Assembly (NCBI RefSeq): GCF_003293745.1
Contig: NZ_PTLZ01000003.1
Coordinates: 186,001-250,000 of the forward strand
DNA: 64,000 nt
Direction of reading: 5' to 3'
Origin: Herminiimonas fonticola
GTDB lineage: Bacteria; Pseudomonadota; Gammaproteobacteria; Burkholderiales; Burkholderiaceae_D
Below, piece by piece: positions 47,048 through 56,996 of the stretch (positions within the stretch are counted from its first letter, which is position 1; each line of letters opens with the position of its first letter). Made by a program: the position numbers and the translations under genes. The notes beneath the pieces are model-generated. The model had not been told where the DNA came from. It saw only the letters and a list, made by a program, of their open reading frames with translations, and did no database searches.

Positions 47048-47833
47048 ATGGGACTGGCACTCGGCTGGCTGGGGAGGCGTCTGGCACGCTTCCTCACGCA
47101 AATCACGCATGTGCATGGAACCGGCCCGGCCACCGGGCAGGACCAATTGCTCGCATCGCTGCAACCCGGCGATGTGCTGCTGGTCGAAGGCAACAGCCGC
47201 GTCAGTACCGCAATAAAATACCTGACCCAGTCAACCTGGTCGCATGCCGCACTTTTCGTTGGCACGCACCTGGCAGGCGCAGGCGGCAATCCCGATCACT
47301 GTTTTATCGAAGCGGATATCGTGGAAGGCGTGCGCAGCGTCGGTATCGATGAATTTGCCGGCGCGCATACCCGCATTTGCCGTCCTATCGGTTTGACCGA
47401 GCTGGATTGCCGACGATTGACTGCGTTTGCGATTGCCCGTTTGGGCAATCAATACGATTTGCGCAACGTGATCGATCTCGCCCGCTATCTGCTGCCGACG
47501 CCGCCGGTGCCGTTGCGTTTTCGGCGCCGCATGCTTGCGTTGGGCAGCGGCGATCCGACCCGCGCCATTTGTTCCACACTGATCGCACAAGCATTTCAGT
47601 CGATACGATTTCCCATCTTGCCGATCACGGACACGCGCAACGCCAACCGTCCGGATTGCCCCGGCTGTATCGAAGAGATCTTGCGCGTGCGTCACCACAG
47701 CCTGTTTGCGCCACGCGATTTCGATGTCTCGCCGTATTTTCAGATCGTCAAACCGGGCATAGGGCTCGGCTTCGACTACCATGCCTTGCGTTGGGATGAT
47801 GCGCCGCATGCCGACTTCAACGGCATGTCGTAG
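47048..47833 (+). CDS. YiiX/YebB-like NlpC/P60-type cysteine hydrolase
   Basis: This 261-residue protein has the permuted papain-like pattern of the YiiX group: LQPGDVLLVEGNSRVSTAIK, the His motif STWSHAALFVG, FIEADIVEGVRSVGIDEFA and the catalytic Cys stretch TRAICSTLIAQAFQ. Such enzymes act on amide bonds of peptidoglycan or lipoproteins. It starts 26 bp after doxX, so it is likely the last gene of the bufferin operon, an uncommon companion. A role in processing the exported peptide is only a guess. Confidence 0.78.
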   Translation: MGLALGWLGRRLARFLTQITHVHGTGPATGQDQLLASLQPGDVLLVEGNSRVSTAIKYLTQSTWSHAALFVGTHLAGAGGNPDHCFIEADIVEGVRSVGIDEFAGAHTRICRPIGLTELDCRRLTAFAIARLGNQYDLRNVIDLARYLLPTPPVPLRFRRRMLALGSGDPTRAICSTLIAQAFQSIRFPILPITDTRNANRPDCPGCIEEILRVRHHSLFAPRDFDVSPYFQIVKPGIGLGFDYHALRWDDAPHADFNGMS

Positions 47834-47853
47834 CCATCCATTGGTCGCCTGAA

Positions 47854-48420
47854 TCAGTCGACCTTGTAGGCGGCAAATTTCTCATCAACCTGCGTGCCGA
47901 AGGCCTGATTGCTGTAGTTGCTCAACGCTTTGACCGCAGCGGCCAAAATGATGTAGAGCAAGTCGCGTTCCTGGTATCCGGCGTTCAGGAAAGCCTTGAC
48001 GACTGCTTGGGATGGCTGTCCATGCTTGGCAACCATTTCAACAGCCATTGCTGCCAGCGCAGCGAGCTTTGCATCCGGGATCGGCTGCTGTGCACGGATC
48101 GCCTGCAGCACATCCTTGGGCACGCCCGACATCTTGTCGGCAATCATGCTGTGGGCGGCGGTGCAGTAATTACAACCGTTGTATTGGCTGATGACGAGGA
48201 ACACGACTTCCTGCTCGACCGGGGTCAGGCCAGATTCGCTGCGGAACAAAGCGTACCCATGCAAATACGTGCTCAGCACAGCGGGCGCGTTGGCCATGTT
48301 GGCGTACATGTTGGGAATGAAGCCGACTTGCTTCAGCGCGACGTCGAGTACTTCTTTTTGTTTGCCCTGTGCGCTGGCGTGATCGACGGGAGCAAGATGG
48401 TGAATGATGACATTTGACAT
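47854..48420 (-). CDS. Carboxymuconolactone decarboxylase/AhpD-like protein
   Basis: This 188-residue protein has the AhpD/CMD core with the redox pair in QYNGCNYCTAAHSMIADKM and upstream GFIPNMYANMANAP. Such proteins act as alkylhydroperoxidases or thiol peroxidase partners. It converges with the bufferin operon (20-bp gap). No ECF-type motif was seen in its upstream 213 bp, which holds no gene. Substrate unknown. Confidence 0.87.
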   Translation of the reverse strand: MSNVIIHHLAPVDHASAQGKQKEVLDVALKQVGFIPNMYANMANAPAVLSTYLHGYALFRSESGLTPVEQEVVFLVISQYNGCNYCTAAHSMIADKMSGVPKDVLQAIRAQQPIPDAKLAALAAMAVEMVAKHGQPSQAVVKAFLNAGYQERDLLYIILAAAVKALSNYSNQAFGTQVDEKFAAYKVD

Positions 48421-48633
48421 GATTATTTCTCCTGAAAAAGGTGCGATGCAAATTCTGCATACGAAGGGAAATTCCTCCGGATTCGCTGCGTCATGAAAAA
48501 TGGTATTCCGGATCGATAGCTGAAGGTGAACCGTGCGTCTCGTTCTATTGTCCGCACGTCTCGAATCGGGATGGGCGTGGTGTCGCGCGGCGCGTGGCCG
48601 GCACTAGGGGCTGCGTGTATTCAGCACGGCAGA

Positions 48634-49038
48634 TTATTCGTCGGCGGCCAGGGCATTAATCATTGGGCAACCGCAACTGCCATCGGTATGCGCACAGGCT
48701 TCGATAAAACTGCGCAAGCTGGATTCGATGGTCGCCAGGTCGGCGATCTTTTGCCGGACCAATGCCAGCTTCTGCTCAGCCAGCGATTTGGTTTCGGCAC
48801 AATGCGTCCCATCGTCCAATGCCAGCAGCGATGACACTTCTTCCAATGCAAAACCAAGCCGCTGTGCGCGCTTGATAAAGCGCAAGCGTCGCAATGCATC
48901 CCGTCCATAACGTCGGATGCTGCCGTAGGCACGCTCCGGCGCCGACAACAAACCGATCCGGTGGTAATAACGGACTGTTTCCACATTGACATCGACAGTT
49001 CTGGCCAACTGGCCGACCGTAAAATTTTTCTCATCCAT
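48634..49038 (-). CDS. merR: Mercuric resistance regulator MerR
   Basis: This 134-residue MerR-family protein has the winged helix FTVGQLARTVDVNVETVRYY and the three Hg(II)-binding cysteines expected of MerR(Hg): Cys80 (DDGTHCAE), Cys115 (IEACAH) and Cys124 (GSCGCPM). An extra Cys122 is present. It represses and, with Hg(II), activates the divergent merTPCA operon through the operator at 49052-49082. Confidence 0.93.
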   Translation of the reverse strand: MDEKNFTVGQLARTVDVNVETVRYYHRIGLLSAPERAYGSIRRYGRDALRRLRFIKRAQRLGFALEEVSSLLALDDGTHCAETKSLAEQKLALVRQKIADLATIESSLRSFIEACAHTDGSCGCPMINALAADE

Positions 49039-49051
49039 CGCAAAAATCTCC

Positions 49052-49082
49052 TTGAGTCCGTACCTGACTCCGCACCTATGCT
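49052..49082 (+). promoter_or_regulatory. mer operator/promoter
   Basis: TTGAGT (49052-49057) and TATGCT (49077-49082) are separated by 19 bp that contain a degenerate GTCCGTAC-type dyad. The long spacer is typical of MerR-controlled PmerT. It lies between divergent merR and merT. Confidence 0.78.
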
Positions 49083-49117
49083 TAGTCTACTCTTAATTGT
49101 TATGAAGGATACGGCAC

Positions 49118-49471
49118 ATGGCAAACAGCAATAAAACAGACTCCGCTCCACTGGCGATCGGCGGCTTGGCGGCGATCCTCGCGTCCACCTGCTGCCTTGG
49201 TCCGCTGGTGTTGGTGGCGCTCGGCTTCAGCGGTGCGTGGATCGGCAACCTGACAGCGCTGGAGCCGTACCGCCCGATCTTCATCGGTACCGCACTGGTG
49301 GCAATGTTCTTCGCCTGGCGGCGCATTTTTCGGCCGGTACAGGCGTGCAAACCGGGGGAAGTCTGCGCGATCCCGCAAGTACGGACCACTTACAAACTCA
49401 TTTTCTGGATCGTGACCGTGCTGGTCGTTATCGCGCTCGGATTTCCCTACGTCCTTCCATTTTTCTATTGA
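49118..49471 (+). CDS. merT: Mercuric transport membrane protein MerT
   Basis: This 117-residue protein has three spans. Its first-span Cys pair is in LASTCCLGPL and the cytoplasmic loop pair in QACKPGEVCAIP. It moves Hg(II) from MerP to cytoplasmic MerA. The start follows GAAGGATACGGCAC. It is the first gene of the merTPCA operon. Confidence 0.95.
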   Translation: MANSNKTDSAPLAIGGLAAILASTCCLGPLVLVALGFSGAWIGNLTALEPYRPIFIGTALVAMFFAWRRIFRPVQACKPGEVCAIPQVRTTYKLIFWIVTVLVVIALGFPYVLPFFY

Positions 49472-49484
49472 TCAGGAGTTCACC

Positions 49485-49760
49485 ATGAAGAAACTGTTTG
49501 TTGCCCTCGTAATTGCCACCGCCGTCGGCTCCACTTGGGCCGCCATACAGACAACCACCTTATCGGTGCCTGGTATGACTTGCGCGGCCTGTCCGATCAC
49601 GGTCAAGAAAGCGCTCTCCAGGGTTGAAGGCGTCAGCAAGATTGAGGTGAGTTATGACAAGCGTGAAGCAGTTGTCACCTTCGATAATGCCAGAACCAAC
49701 ATACAGAAGCTGACCAAGGCAACCGAGGATGCGGGTTATCCATCCAGCGTCAAACACTGA
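49485..49760 (+). CDS. merP: Periplasmic mercuric ion-binding protein MerP
   Basis: This 91-residue protein has a signal peptide (about 19 residues) and one heavy-metal-associated domain with GMTCAACPITV (Cys33, Cys36). It binds Hg(II) in the periplasm and passes it to MerT. It starts 13 bp after merT. Confidence 0.95.
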   Translation: MKKLFVALVIATAVGSTWAAIQTTTLSVPGMTCAACPITVKKALSRVEGVSKIEVSYDKREAVVTFDNARTNIQKLTKATEDAGYPSSVKH

Positions 49761-49788
49761 GCACTAGACAAGATTCAGGAGCGACACC

Positions 49789-50211
49789 ATGGGACTAATC
49801 ACACGCCTTGCCGATAAGGCCGGCGCCCTCGGCAGCATCGTCTCCGCGATGGGTTGCGCTGCCTGCTTTCCAGCCATCGCCAGTTTCGGCGCAGCCATCG
49901 GGCTAGGCTTTCTGAGTGAATACGAGGGGCTGTTCATCTCCAGGCTGTTGCCGTTGTTTGCCGCCATCGCCTAGCTGGCGAACGCGTTGGGCTGGCTGAG
50001 TCATCGGCAATGGCACCGCAGCGTGCTCGGCATGATCGGGCCATCCATGGTGCTGGCGGCGACAGTTTGGTTTCTCGGCAACTGGTGGACGGCCAACCTG
50101 ATGTACATCGGCCTGGCGCTCATGGTCGGAGTATCGATCTGGGATGTCATCTCACCGGCAAACCGGCGTTGCGGCCCTGACGGTTGCGAACTGCCGGCGA
50201 AACGCGGTTGA
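49789..50211 (+). pseudogene. merC: merC interrupted by an in-frame TAG
   Basis: The frame encodes a MerC-like membrane transporter: MGCAACFPAIASFGAAIGLG with its Cys pair, then SRLLPLFAAIA, a TAG stop at 49972-49974 and, in the same frame, LANALGWLSHRQWHRSVLGM onward to AANRRCGPDGCELPAKRG-type ending. Removing the single stop restores a normal 140-residue protein, so a point mutation (for example CAG or TTG to TAG) is likely. The first fragment keeps only two of four spans. MerT is intact, so mercury uptake may not depend on this gene. A sequencing error cannot be excluded. Confidence 0.85.
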
Positions 50212-50219
50212 CGGCATGA

Positions 50220-51932
<1,713 letters not shown>

Positions 51933-51956
51933 GGCACTAATCTGTGACGTAATCCT

Positions 51957-51985
51957 TGTAATAAATAGTGCAGATCATACGACTA
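51957..51985 (+). promoter_or_regulatory. ECF-type promoter motif upstream of patatin gene
   Basis: TGTAATA (51957-51963) and CGACTA (51980-51985) are 16 bp apart. The site lies 24 bp after merA and 110 bp before the patatin ATG, so the downstream genes are likely not part of the mer operon. Confidence 0.73.
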
Positions 51986-52095
51986 TATTGCTGCAGGACT
52001 GACCGCTATGCCAGCGATGCCAGATCCAGACACAATAGGAGACCATTCATGCTCACAGCAAGGGTGCACCGGTACTATCCAGAAAAGAAAATCGT

Positions 52096-53241
52096 ATGAC
52101 AGATCCCAAATTAAAACCGGCCTTGCATCCCGCCAAGGCGGCGATGAAACCGACACCGGCTAAACTGCCCGGCCAGGTCGTACTGGTCATGCAAGGCGGC
52201 GGTGCGCTGGGCGCCTTTCAGGCCGGCGTGTATGAGGCAATGCATGAGGCAGGCATCGAGCCGGACTGGGTGGTCGGCACATCGATCGGCGCGATCAACG
52301 GTGCGATCATCGCCGGCAATGCGCCGGAGAACCGGCTGGCCAGATTGACGGAGTTCTGGAACATCGTTGCCAAAGGCGCTGCCGCGACCTCATGCTGGAA
52401 TGCGTTTGGCTTGGGCGATCTGATGCACAAGTTGACGACGGTGTCGCAGGGCATCCCGGGATTCTTCGAGCCGAACCCGCGCTCGTGGTTGGGTGGCCAC
52501 ACGCCGTTGGGCATCGCAGACGCCAGCTATTACAGCACCGCGCCGTTGCGCCGGACACTGGGTGAGTTGGTGGATTTCGACCATCTCGCCAAGGGCACCA
52601 CACGCTTGGCGCTCGGTGCCGTGAATGTTTGCTCGGGCCGAATGCGCTACTTCGACAGCCGAGATGACGTGCTGGGCCTTGACCATGTAATGGCCTCCGG
52701 CGCATTGCCGCCTGCATTCCCTGCCGTCATGATCGATGGCGAACCCTACTGGGACGGAGGCATCTATTCCAACACGCCAATCGAAGTCGTGATGGACGAC
52801 AATCCACGACGCGATTCGGTCATCTTCGCTGCGCAATTATGGCAACAGGAAGACAAAGCGCCGCACTCGATCAACCGCGTGATGAGTCGCTACAAGGACA
52901 TCCAGTACGCCAGCCGGGCAGAGAGCCACACCATGCACCAGCAGCAGATTCACCACCTGCGCCACATCGTGCGCGAACTCGGCAACCTGCTACCGGAAAA
53001 AATTCGCGCCACAACTGCTTCCCAAGAGCTGATCGACTGGGGCTGCGGCACGGTGATGCACGTCATATCCTTGCAAGCGCCGGCGCTGGAAGGTGAGGAT
53101 CATACCAAGGACATCGACTTCACGCCGAATGGCATCGCGCAACGCTGGAATGCCGGTCGCAATTTTGCACGCAGCAAGATTGCATCAGCGCCGTGGGATC
53201 AACCTGTCGACCCGATTCAAGGCATTGTGGTGCATGATTGA
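52096..53241 (+). CDS. Patatin-like phospholipase
   Basis: This 381-residue protein has the oxyanion motif MQGGGALGAFQAGVYEAM, the nucleophile motif GTSIGAINGA and the catalytic Asp in DGGIYSNTPIEV, forming the Ser-Asp dyad of the patatin family. A C-terminal DUF3734-like region (RYKDIQYASRAESHTMHQQQ) is visible. No signal peptide is seen. It would hydrolyse acyl esters of lipids in the cytoplasm or at the membrane. The ECF-type promoter implies a stress-linked role. Confidence 0.9.
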   Translation: MTDPKLKPALHPAKAAMKPTPAKLPGQVVLVMQGGGALGAFQAGVYEAMHEAGIEPDWVVGTSIGAINGAIIAGNAPENRLARLTEFWNIVAKGAAATSCWNAFGLGDLMHKLTTVSQGIPGFFEPNPRSWLGGHTPLGIADASYYSTAPLRRTLGELVDFDHLAKGTTRLALGAVNVCSGRMRYFDSRDDVLGLDHVMASGALPPAFPAVMIDGEPYWDGGIYSNTPIEVVMDDNPRRDSVIFAAQLWQQEDKAPHSINRVMSRYKDIQYASRAESHTMHQQQIHHLRHIVRELGNLLPEKIRATTASQELIDWGCGTVMHVISLQAPALEGEDHTKDIDFTPNGIAQRWNAGRNFARSKIASAPWDQPVDPIQGIVVHD

Positions 53242-53266
53242 ACGCCCTCTGATAAAGTGAAGCATC

Positions 53267-53734
53267 ATGAATTGGCATCGTCGCCCGGAATCCTGGTCAT
53301 TCATCCTGCGCAAGTATCTACCGCGCTTGGCGCTCTGCAGTCTAGCATGGGAGATAGTACAGCTGCCGTTCTACAGTCTATGGGCAGAGTCGCGCTGGGA
53401 GTCGATCGCTTTTGCTGTTGCACATTGCACGGTGGGAGATGTGATGATCGGAACGGCAGCACTGGTTGTTGCGCTCGCTTTATGTCGCGTCGGCAAACCA
53501 GCCAACTGGCACAGAACGAAAGTCGGCATGTTATCGGTTGTACTCACGGTCGCCTATACCGTTTTGAGCGAGCGCATCAATCTGGCTCGGGGCAGTTGGT
53601 CCTACTCGGCATGGATGCCGGTATTGCCCTGGATCGAAGTGGGGCTGGCGCCAGTGGCGCAATGGATCATCGTGCCGACCATCGCTTGGTGGTGGGCGAA
53701 CCGGTATTACGTTCTAAGGTGGCAACTCAGATGA
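53267..53734 (+). CDS. Hypothetical integral membrane protein, 155 residues
   Basis: Four spans are predicted: LPRLALCSLAWEIVQLPFYS, VGDVMIGTAALVVALALC, VGMLSVVLTVAYTVLSERIN and VGLAPVAQWIIVPTIAWWWA. No family was recognised. It starts 25 bp after the patatin gene and is likely co-transcribed. A longer frame in another phase overlaps it and was judged a shadow. Confidence 0.7.
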   Translation: MNWHRRPESWSFILRKYLPRLALCSLAWEIVQLPFYSLWAESRWESIAFAVAHCTVGDVMIGTAALVVALALCRVGKPANWHRTKVGMLSVVLTVAYTVLSERINLARGSWSYSAWMPVLPWIEVGLAPVAQWIIVPTIAWWWANRYYVLRWQLR

Positions 53735-53749
53735 GAATTTCTATCTCAA

Positions 53750-54007
53750 TCATGATGATGTCTCTCTTTTTTCCGATAAGTCATTGCGTTTGGCGAGAAA
53801 TTCATCGCGAGTGATTTCACCGCGTGCATACGCCTTTTCCAGAATGTCGATCGCCCGTTCCGATTGCGGTGGCGTTGCGTTCCTGCGATTGACCAACATC
53901 ACCAGCGCAACAATCAAACCAATTGGTACCAGCCAAACCAATAACATGCCGAATCCCATTATTCCTCCTGCGCCACATCCCCAATCCCAAGCATGCCATG
54001 AATACAT
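53750..54007 (-). CDS. SHOCT-domain small membrane protein
   Basis: ATG 54007 (complement) follows GAAGGAGGATCTT and gives 85 residues. There is one span (FGMLLVWLVPIGLIVALVML) and a C-terminal SHOCT motif (AIDILEKAYARGEITRDEFL). SHOCT helices usually mediate oligomerisation. It converges with the hypothetical membrane gene. Function unknown. Confidence 0.82.
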   Translation of the reverse strand: MYSWHAWDWGCGAGGIMGFGMLLVWLVPIGLIVALVMLVNRRNATPPQSERAIDILEKAYARGEITRDEFLAKRNDLSEKRETSS

Positions 54008-54046
54008 AAGATCCTCCTTCATACGCTTGATCAACGTCCTTGCATC

Positions 54047-54074
54047 ATCCAGCTCACTGTTAATTGAGCTGGAT
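54047..54074. promoter_or_regulatory. 9-bp dyad upstream of SHOCT gene
   Basis: ATCCAGCTC (54047-54055) and GAGCTGGAT (54066-54074) are perfectly complementary across 10 bp. It lies between the AraC-family gene's stop and the SHOCT gene's start on the same strand. It may be a terminator for the former or an operator for the latter. Confidence 0.4.
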
Positions 54075-54100
54075 CAAATTTATACAAACCATGCAGCAAG

Positions 54101-54943
54101 CTACCGAGATGATGGATGCGATTGTTGTTGCCATTTGAGCCATGCCGCAGGAGAACACCCCAACTTGCGCACGAAGACGCGGGTCAATGCGCCGGCACTG
54201 CCATACCCGACGTCGTAGGCGACGTGTTTAAGCTGCAACCCTTGTTTCAACAAACGTTGTGCCGCCATGACGCGCCATGAAGCCAGATAGTCAACCGGCG
54301 TCTCGCCGGTGACCTCACGAAAGCGCGCTGCAAAACGCGCACGTGACATGCCTGCCAAGTCGGCCATCTCGGTCAGTTCCCAATTGTGGGCGGGGTCTGC
54401 GTGCAGGGCTGTCAGCGCTTTTGCCAGACGACTGTCTGCAAGTCCAGCCAGCGTGCCGCTCTGTGTCAATCCTTGGTCGATGCAATGGCGCAACAAACGG
54501 ATCATCAATACTTCGCACAGCCTGTCAAGCGCCGCCTGGCTGCCACATTGTTCAGAAAAGGCTTCGTCGAACATCAGACTCAACAAGGCCTCCATGCCAG
54601 GCAGTGCAGCGAGCGCCACCAGTACAACATTGGGTAGTGAATCGGAAATGGGATTGCTTCCGCCGCCGCCAAACTGAATTGTGCCGCACACCACATCCGC
54701 GCCCGCCTGATCATCGGCAATCAGGCGGTGCGTATCGGGACGCGGCAGGAACAGGATGGTTGGCTCAGTGATGGTGATCACCTCGCCGGAAGCGCCAATC
54801 ATTTGGGCCGATCCGCGCCGTACCAAATGGATGTGCCCACGCATGGCGTCTTCGCGAAAATCGTGAACGCCGCAGATGTTCCCGGTGTAAAACACGCCCG
54901 CGTGCAGTGAGAATTGTGTCAGGAGCGGTGTCAATCTATCCAT
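54101..54943 (-). CDS. AraC family transcriptional regulator with cupin sensor domain
   Basis: This 280-residue protein has an N-terminal cupin_6-type domain (IHLVRRGSAQMIG ... PTILFLPRPDTHRLI) and a C-terminal pair of helix-turn-helix motifs (LTEMADLAGMSRARFAARFR and LKHVAYDVGYGSAGALTRVF). Such regulators are commonly next to oxidoreductase or AhpD-like genes. Here the AhpD-like gene lies 5.7 kb away beyond the mer and patatin block. Target unknown. Confidence 0.88.
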   Translation of the reverse strand: MDRLTPLLTQFSLHAGVFYTGNICGVHDFREDAMRGHIHLVRRGSAQMIGASGEVITITEPTILFLPRPDTHRLIADDQAGADVVCGTIQFGGGGSNPISDSLPNVVLVALAALPGMEALLSLMFDEAFSEQCGSQAALDRLCEVLMIRLLRHCIDQGLTQSGTLAGLADSRLAKALTALHADPAHNWELTEMADLAGMSRARFAARFREVTGETPVDYLASWRVMAAQRLLKQGLQLKHVAYDVGYGSAGALTRVFVRKLGCSPAAWLKWQQQSHPSSR

Positions 54944-54993
54944 GGTTCACAAGCACCAAACGACGATACAGTGCGCAGTCGTCATTACAACGC

Positions 54994-55197
54994 CTATTTG
55001 TCCTTCTTGTCGACACGTTCATCTGCTCCCTTGGCATAAGCACGCGTCGCTTGACGAAGCGTGACCATCTGTTTGCCGAAATTGCGACAGCCGGAACACA
55101 TCATCACATGCATCTTGAGCGACATGCGTTCTTGCAAAGTAAGTTTTCTCTCTTGCGATTCCGAGTACAGGCGCGTGACATCTTTGCAGTTCAACAT
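54994..55197 (-). CDS. Zinc-finger anti-sigma factor
   Basis: ATG 55197 overlaps the end of the sigma gene. The 67-residue protein is a soluble zf-HC2-type anti-sigma with LNCKDVTRLYSESQERKLTL and the zinc ligands HVMMCSGCRNF (His-x3-Cys-x2-Cys). It lacks a membrane span, so it would sense a cytoplasmic signal, such as thiol-reactive metal or metalloid, through the Cys/His zinc site. It should hold the ECF sigma inactive until the signal appears. Confidence 0.85.
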   Translation of the reverse strand: MLNCKDVTRLYSESQERKLTLQERMSLKMHVMMCSGCRNFGKQMVTLRQATRAYAKGADERVDKKDK

Positions 55198-55829
55198 GGT
55201 AGTTCTCCCTTCAAGAACCATTGGTTCTCCAGGCATTCGCGCAACCGTATCCGGCTGCGGTGCAACATCACATTCAGATTGCTCACGGTAATGCCAACGG
55301 TCGAGCAGATCTCATCAGAATCGAGTTCGATAAATTCCCGCATCATGAAGACGCGCGCTTGGTGGCCGGGCAAATTTTCCAGGCATGCTTCAAATACGCG
55401 CCAGAAATCACCTTCATGCATCGCCCCCTCCGGATTACCCCATGTCGCCGGCCGCTCATCTGCTTGCCAGAATCCCTTCTTGTCGAATAATTCCGAGAAA
55501 TCTTCCTCTTCTTCGTCATCGTGCATGAGGCTGCTGGCCTCGGCCATACGCTGTTTCTGGCGCAGGGTGTCTGCGATCTTGTTTTTGAGAATGGCAAACA
55601 CCCAGGTTTTTAACGCGGCCCGACCAGCGAACGATTTGGCATTCTTGAGCGCACCAATCAGCGCTTCTTGCACGGCATCTTCGGCAAGGTGGGAATCGGA
55701 CAGTTGCAGGCTCGCAAATTTATGCATCTGGCGCCGCAAGTTTTCCAGAAATTCCGTGTCCAAGAGTAAGGACGTGTTTTCCGATTCAGTGAAGCCAACG
55801 CCTGACGCCAGTGTAATCGCCTTATTCAT
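55191..55829 (-). CDS. ECF (extracytoplasmic function) RNA polymerase sigma factor
   Basis: This 212-residue sigma-70 family protein has region 2 (DSHLAEDAVQEALIGALKNA, AALKTWVFAILKNKIADTLR) and region 4 (LPGHQARVFMMREFIELDSD, STVGITVSNLNVMLHRSRIR), with an acidic linker (DDEEEEDFSELFDKKGFW). It starts within the NrtS-like gene and overlaps the anti-sigma. The eight TGTAA(C/G/T)A-N16-CGAC elements in this transposon are its probable targets, including one before its own operon at 58645-58673. Confidence 0.92.
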   Translation of the reverse strand: MNKAITLASGVGFTESENTSLLLDTEFLENLRRQMHKFASLQLSDSHLAEDAVQEALIGALKNAKSFAGRAALKTWVFAILKNKIADTLRQKQRMAEASSLMHDDEEEEDFSELFDKKGFWQADERPATWGNPEGAMHEGDFWRVFEACLENLPGHQARVFMMREFIELDSDEICSTVGITVSNLNVMLHRSRIRLRECLENQWFLKGELPC

Positions 55830-56046
55830 CCTCGCTCCTGGTTAGCTGGTTTCTTGCAGCACTATAGCTTGCAACGCAGTACGGCACAAAATAATTCAAC
55901 AACAGATGGAACCATGAAATGTTATTTCCCGCCAGGATGTGTTCGCCTTGATTGATCAGATTCAACGCTGTCCCCACTACCAAGGCAACGCGCAAGGCAC
56001 TCTTCGCGATCCTGGCCGATAAAATCAGCCGCATCATCGATTTCAT
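55822..56046 (-). CDS. NrtS-like small membrane protein
   Basis: ATG 56046 overlaps the HD-GYP stop (ATGA); a longer frame to 56313 overlaps that gene and is rejected. The 74-residue protein has two spans and the NrtS pattern ALRVALVVGTALNLINQGEH ... LLLNYFVPYCVASYSAARNQ. NrtS proteins have been linked to nitrate/nitrite transport, but no nitrogen genes are here. It belongs to the operon that ends with the sigma and anti-sigma genes. Confidence 0.8.
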   Translation of the reverse strand: MKSMMRLILSARIAKSALRVALVVGTALNLINQGEHILAGNNISWFHLLLNYFVPYCVASYSAARNQLTRSEDE

Positions 56047-56996
56047 CGCGCAGCCCCGACCGGCATCGACGCCGCCTTCATCAGATCCGCAATCGGTAGC
56101 GCTTCCACCGCTGCGCGTACCGTGCGTGCGATCAGTGCGGAATCGACTTCCGGTTCCAGATCGACTGCTTGACCTTGCCTGCCGGTCGGTACCGCGACCA
56201 GACCTGCGTCCTGTTTTTCCAAAGTAAATCCACCGCTGCAGTTGCGACAGTAGAGATGATCGCCTTCGTTGTTCTCGCGCGTGATCACCAGCGTCGGCCC
56301 GCACATCGGGCACGATTGCAGCGGGATGCTTTCGTCGCTGTGACCCATCACATGATTGAGCTCACCGGCTTCACCCAGAGCGATAAAAATGTCGGCATAG
56401 TGTGTATCGAATTGCGTGCCGCGATATTGACGCAGGATCGCAATCGCCTTGTCGCGCGGCATGCCGGAACGATACGGACGATGACTGGTCATCGCATCGA
56501 ACGCATCGCAAATGCCAACGATGCGCGCCATGTCGGGAATCACATCGCCAGACAGCCCGCGCGGATAACCGAGGCCATCCGGCCGTTCGTGATGCAGCAA
56601 TACGGCATCGCTGACCAGTTGCGCCAGCGGGTGTCCGGACAGCATGCGCATGCCGATGGTCGGATGGGTCTTGATGACCGCGTATTCTTCATCCGTCAAC
56701 CGATCCGTCTTGCGCAAGATCGCATCGGGCACGCCGACTTTACCCAGATCGTGCAGGAAGCCGCCGAGTCCAATGCGCGCGGCATCGGCATTATTGAAAC
56801 CGGCCCGTTCCGCCAGCAGGCGCGCATACCGCGATACCCGCCACAGATGCCCGCCGGTGTACGGATCACGCGCTTCGACAAACCAGGCCATGGTCAGCAG
56901 GCTGGCCAGCAAATGGCTGGATTGGGTCGCAACATCGGCCGATGCAGGCTCCGCATCCGGGTGCAGCCAGTGGCTTAATTGTTTGATGACATTCAT
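56043..56996 (-). CDS. HD-GYP phosphodiesterase-like protein with zinc-ribbon-like tail
   Basis: This 317-residue protein has the HD-GYP motifs HLWRVSRYARLLAE, GGFLHDLGKVGVPDAIL, KTHPTIGMRML, LLHHERPDGLGYPRGL and ICDAFDAMTSHRPYR, all consistent with an active cyclic di-GMP phosphodiesterase. The C-terminal third has CPMCG and YCRNC pairs resembling a zinc ribbon. No sensor domain precedes the HD-GYP part. It overlaps its neighbours at both ends by 4 bp in the sigma operon. Linking c-di-GMP turnover to this regulon is an inference. Confidence 0.9.
   Translation of the reverse strand: MNVIKQLSHWLHPDAEPASADVATQSSHLLASLLTMAWFVEARDPYTGGHLWRVSRYARLLAERAGFNNADAARIGLGGFLHDLGKVGVPDAILRKTDRLTDEEYAVIKTHPTIGMRMLSGHPLAQLVSDAVLLHHERPDGLGYPRGLSGDVIPDMARIVGICDAFDAMTSHRPYRSGMPRDKAIAILRQYRGTQFDTHYADIFIALGEAGELNHVMGHSDESIPLQSCPMCGPTLVITRENNEGDHLYCRNCSGGFTLEKQDAGLVAVPTGRQGQAVDLEPEVDSALIARTVRAAVEALPIADLMKAASMPVGAAR

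Noticed and set aside
53257..53814. 185-codon frame overlapping the hypothetical membrane gene
   Set aside because: The alternative phase gives a Ser/Arg/His-rich product without structure, while the 53267 frame has four clean membrane spans.
54944..54993. Possible ECF-type site before the AraC-family gene (TGTAATG)
   Set aside because: The seventh base differs and the sequence 16 bp away is TCGTCG rather than CGAC; not counted in the regulon.
55822..56313. 163-codon version of the NrtS-like gene
   Set aside because: The extension is an Arg/Ser/Gly-rich antiphase reading of the HD-GYP gene; the ATGA overlap at 56043-56046 marks the true start.
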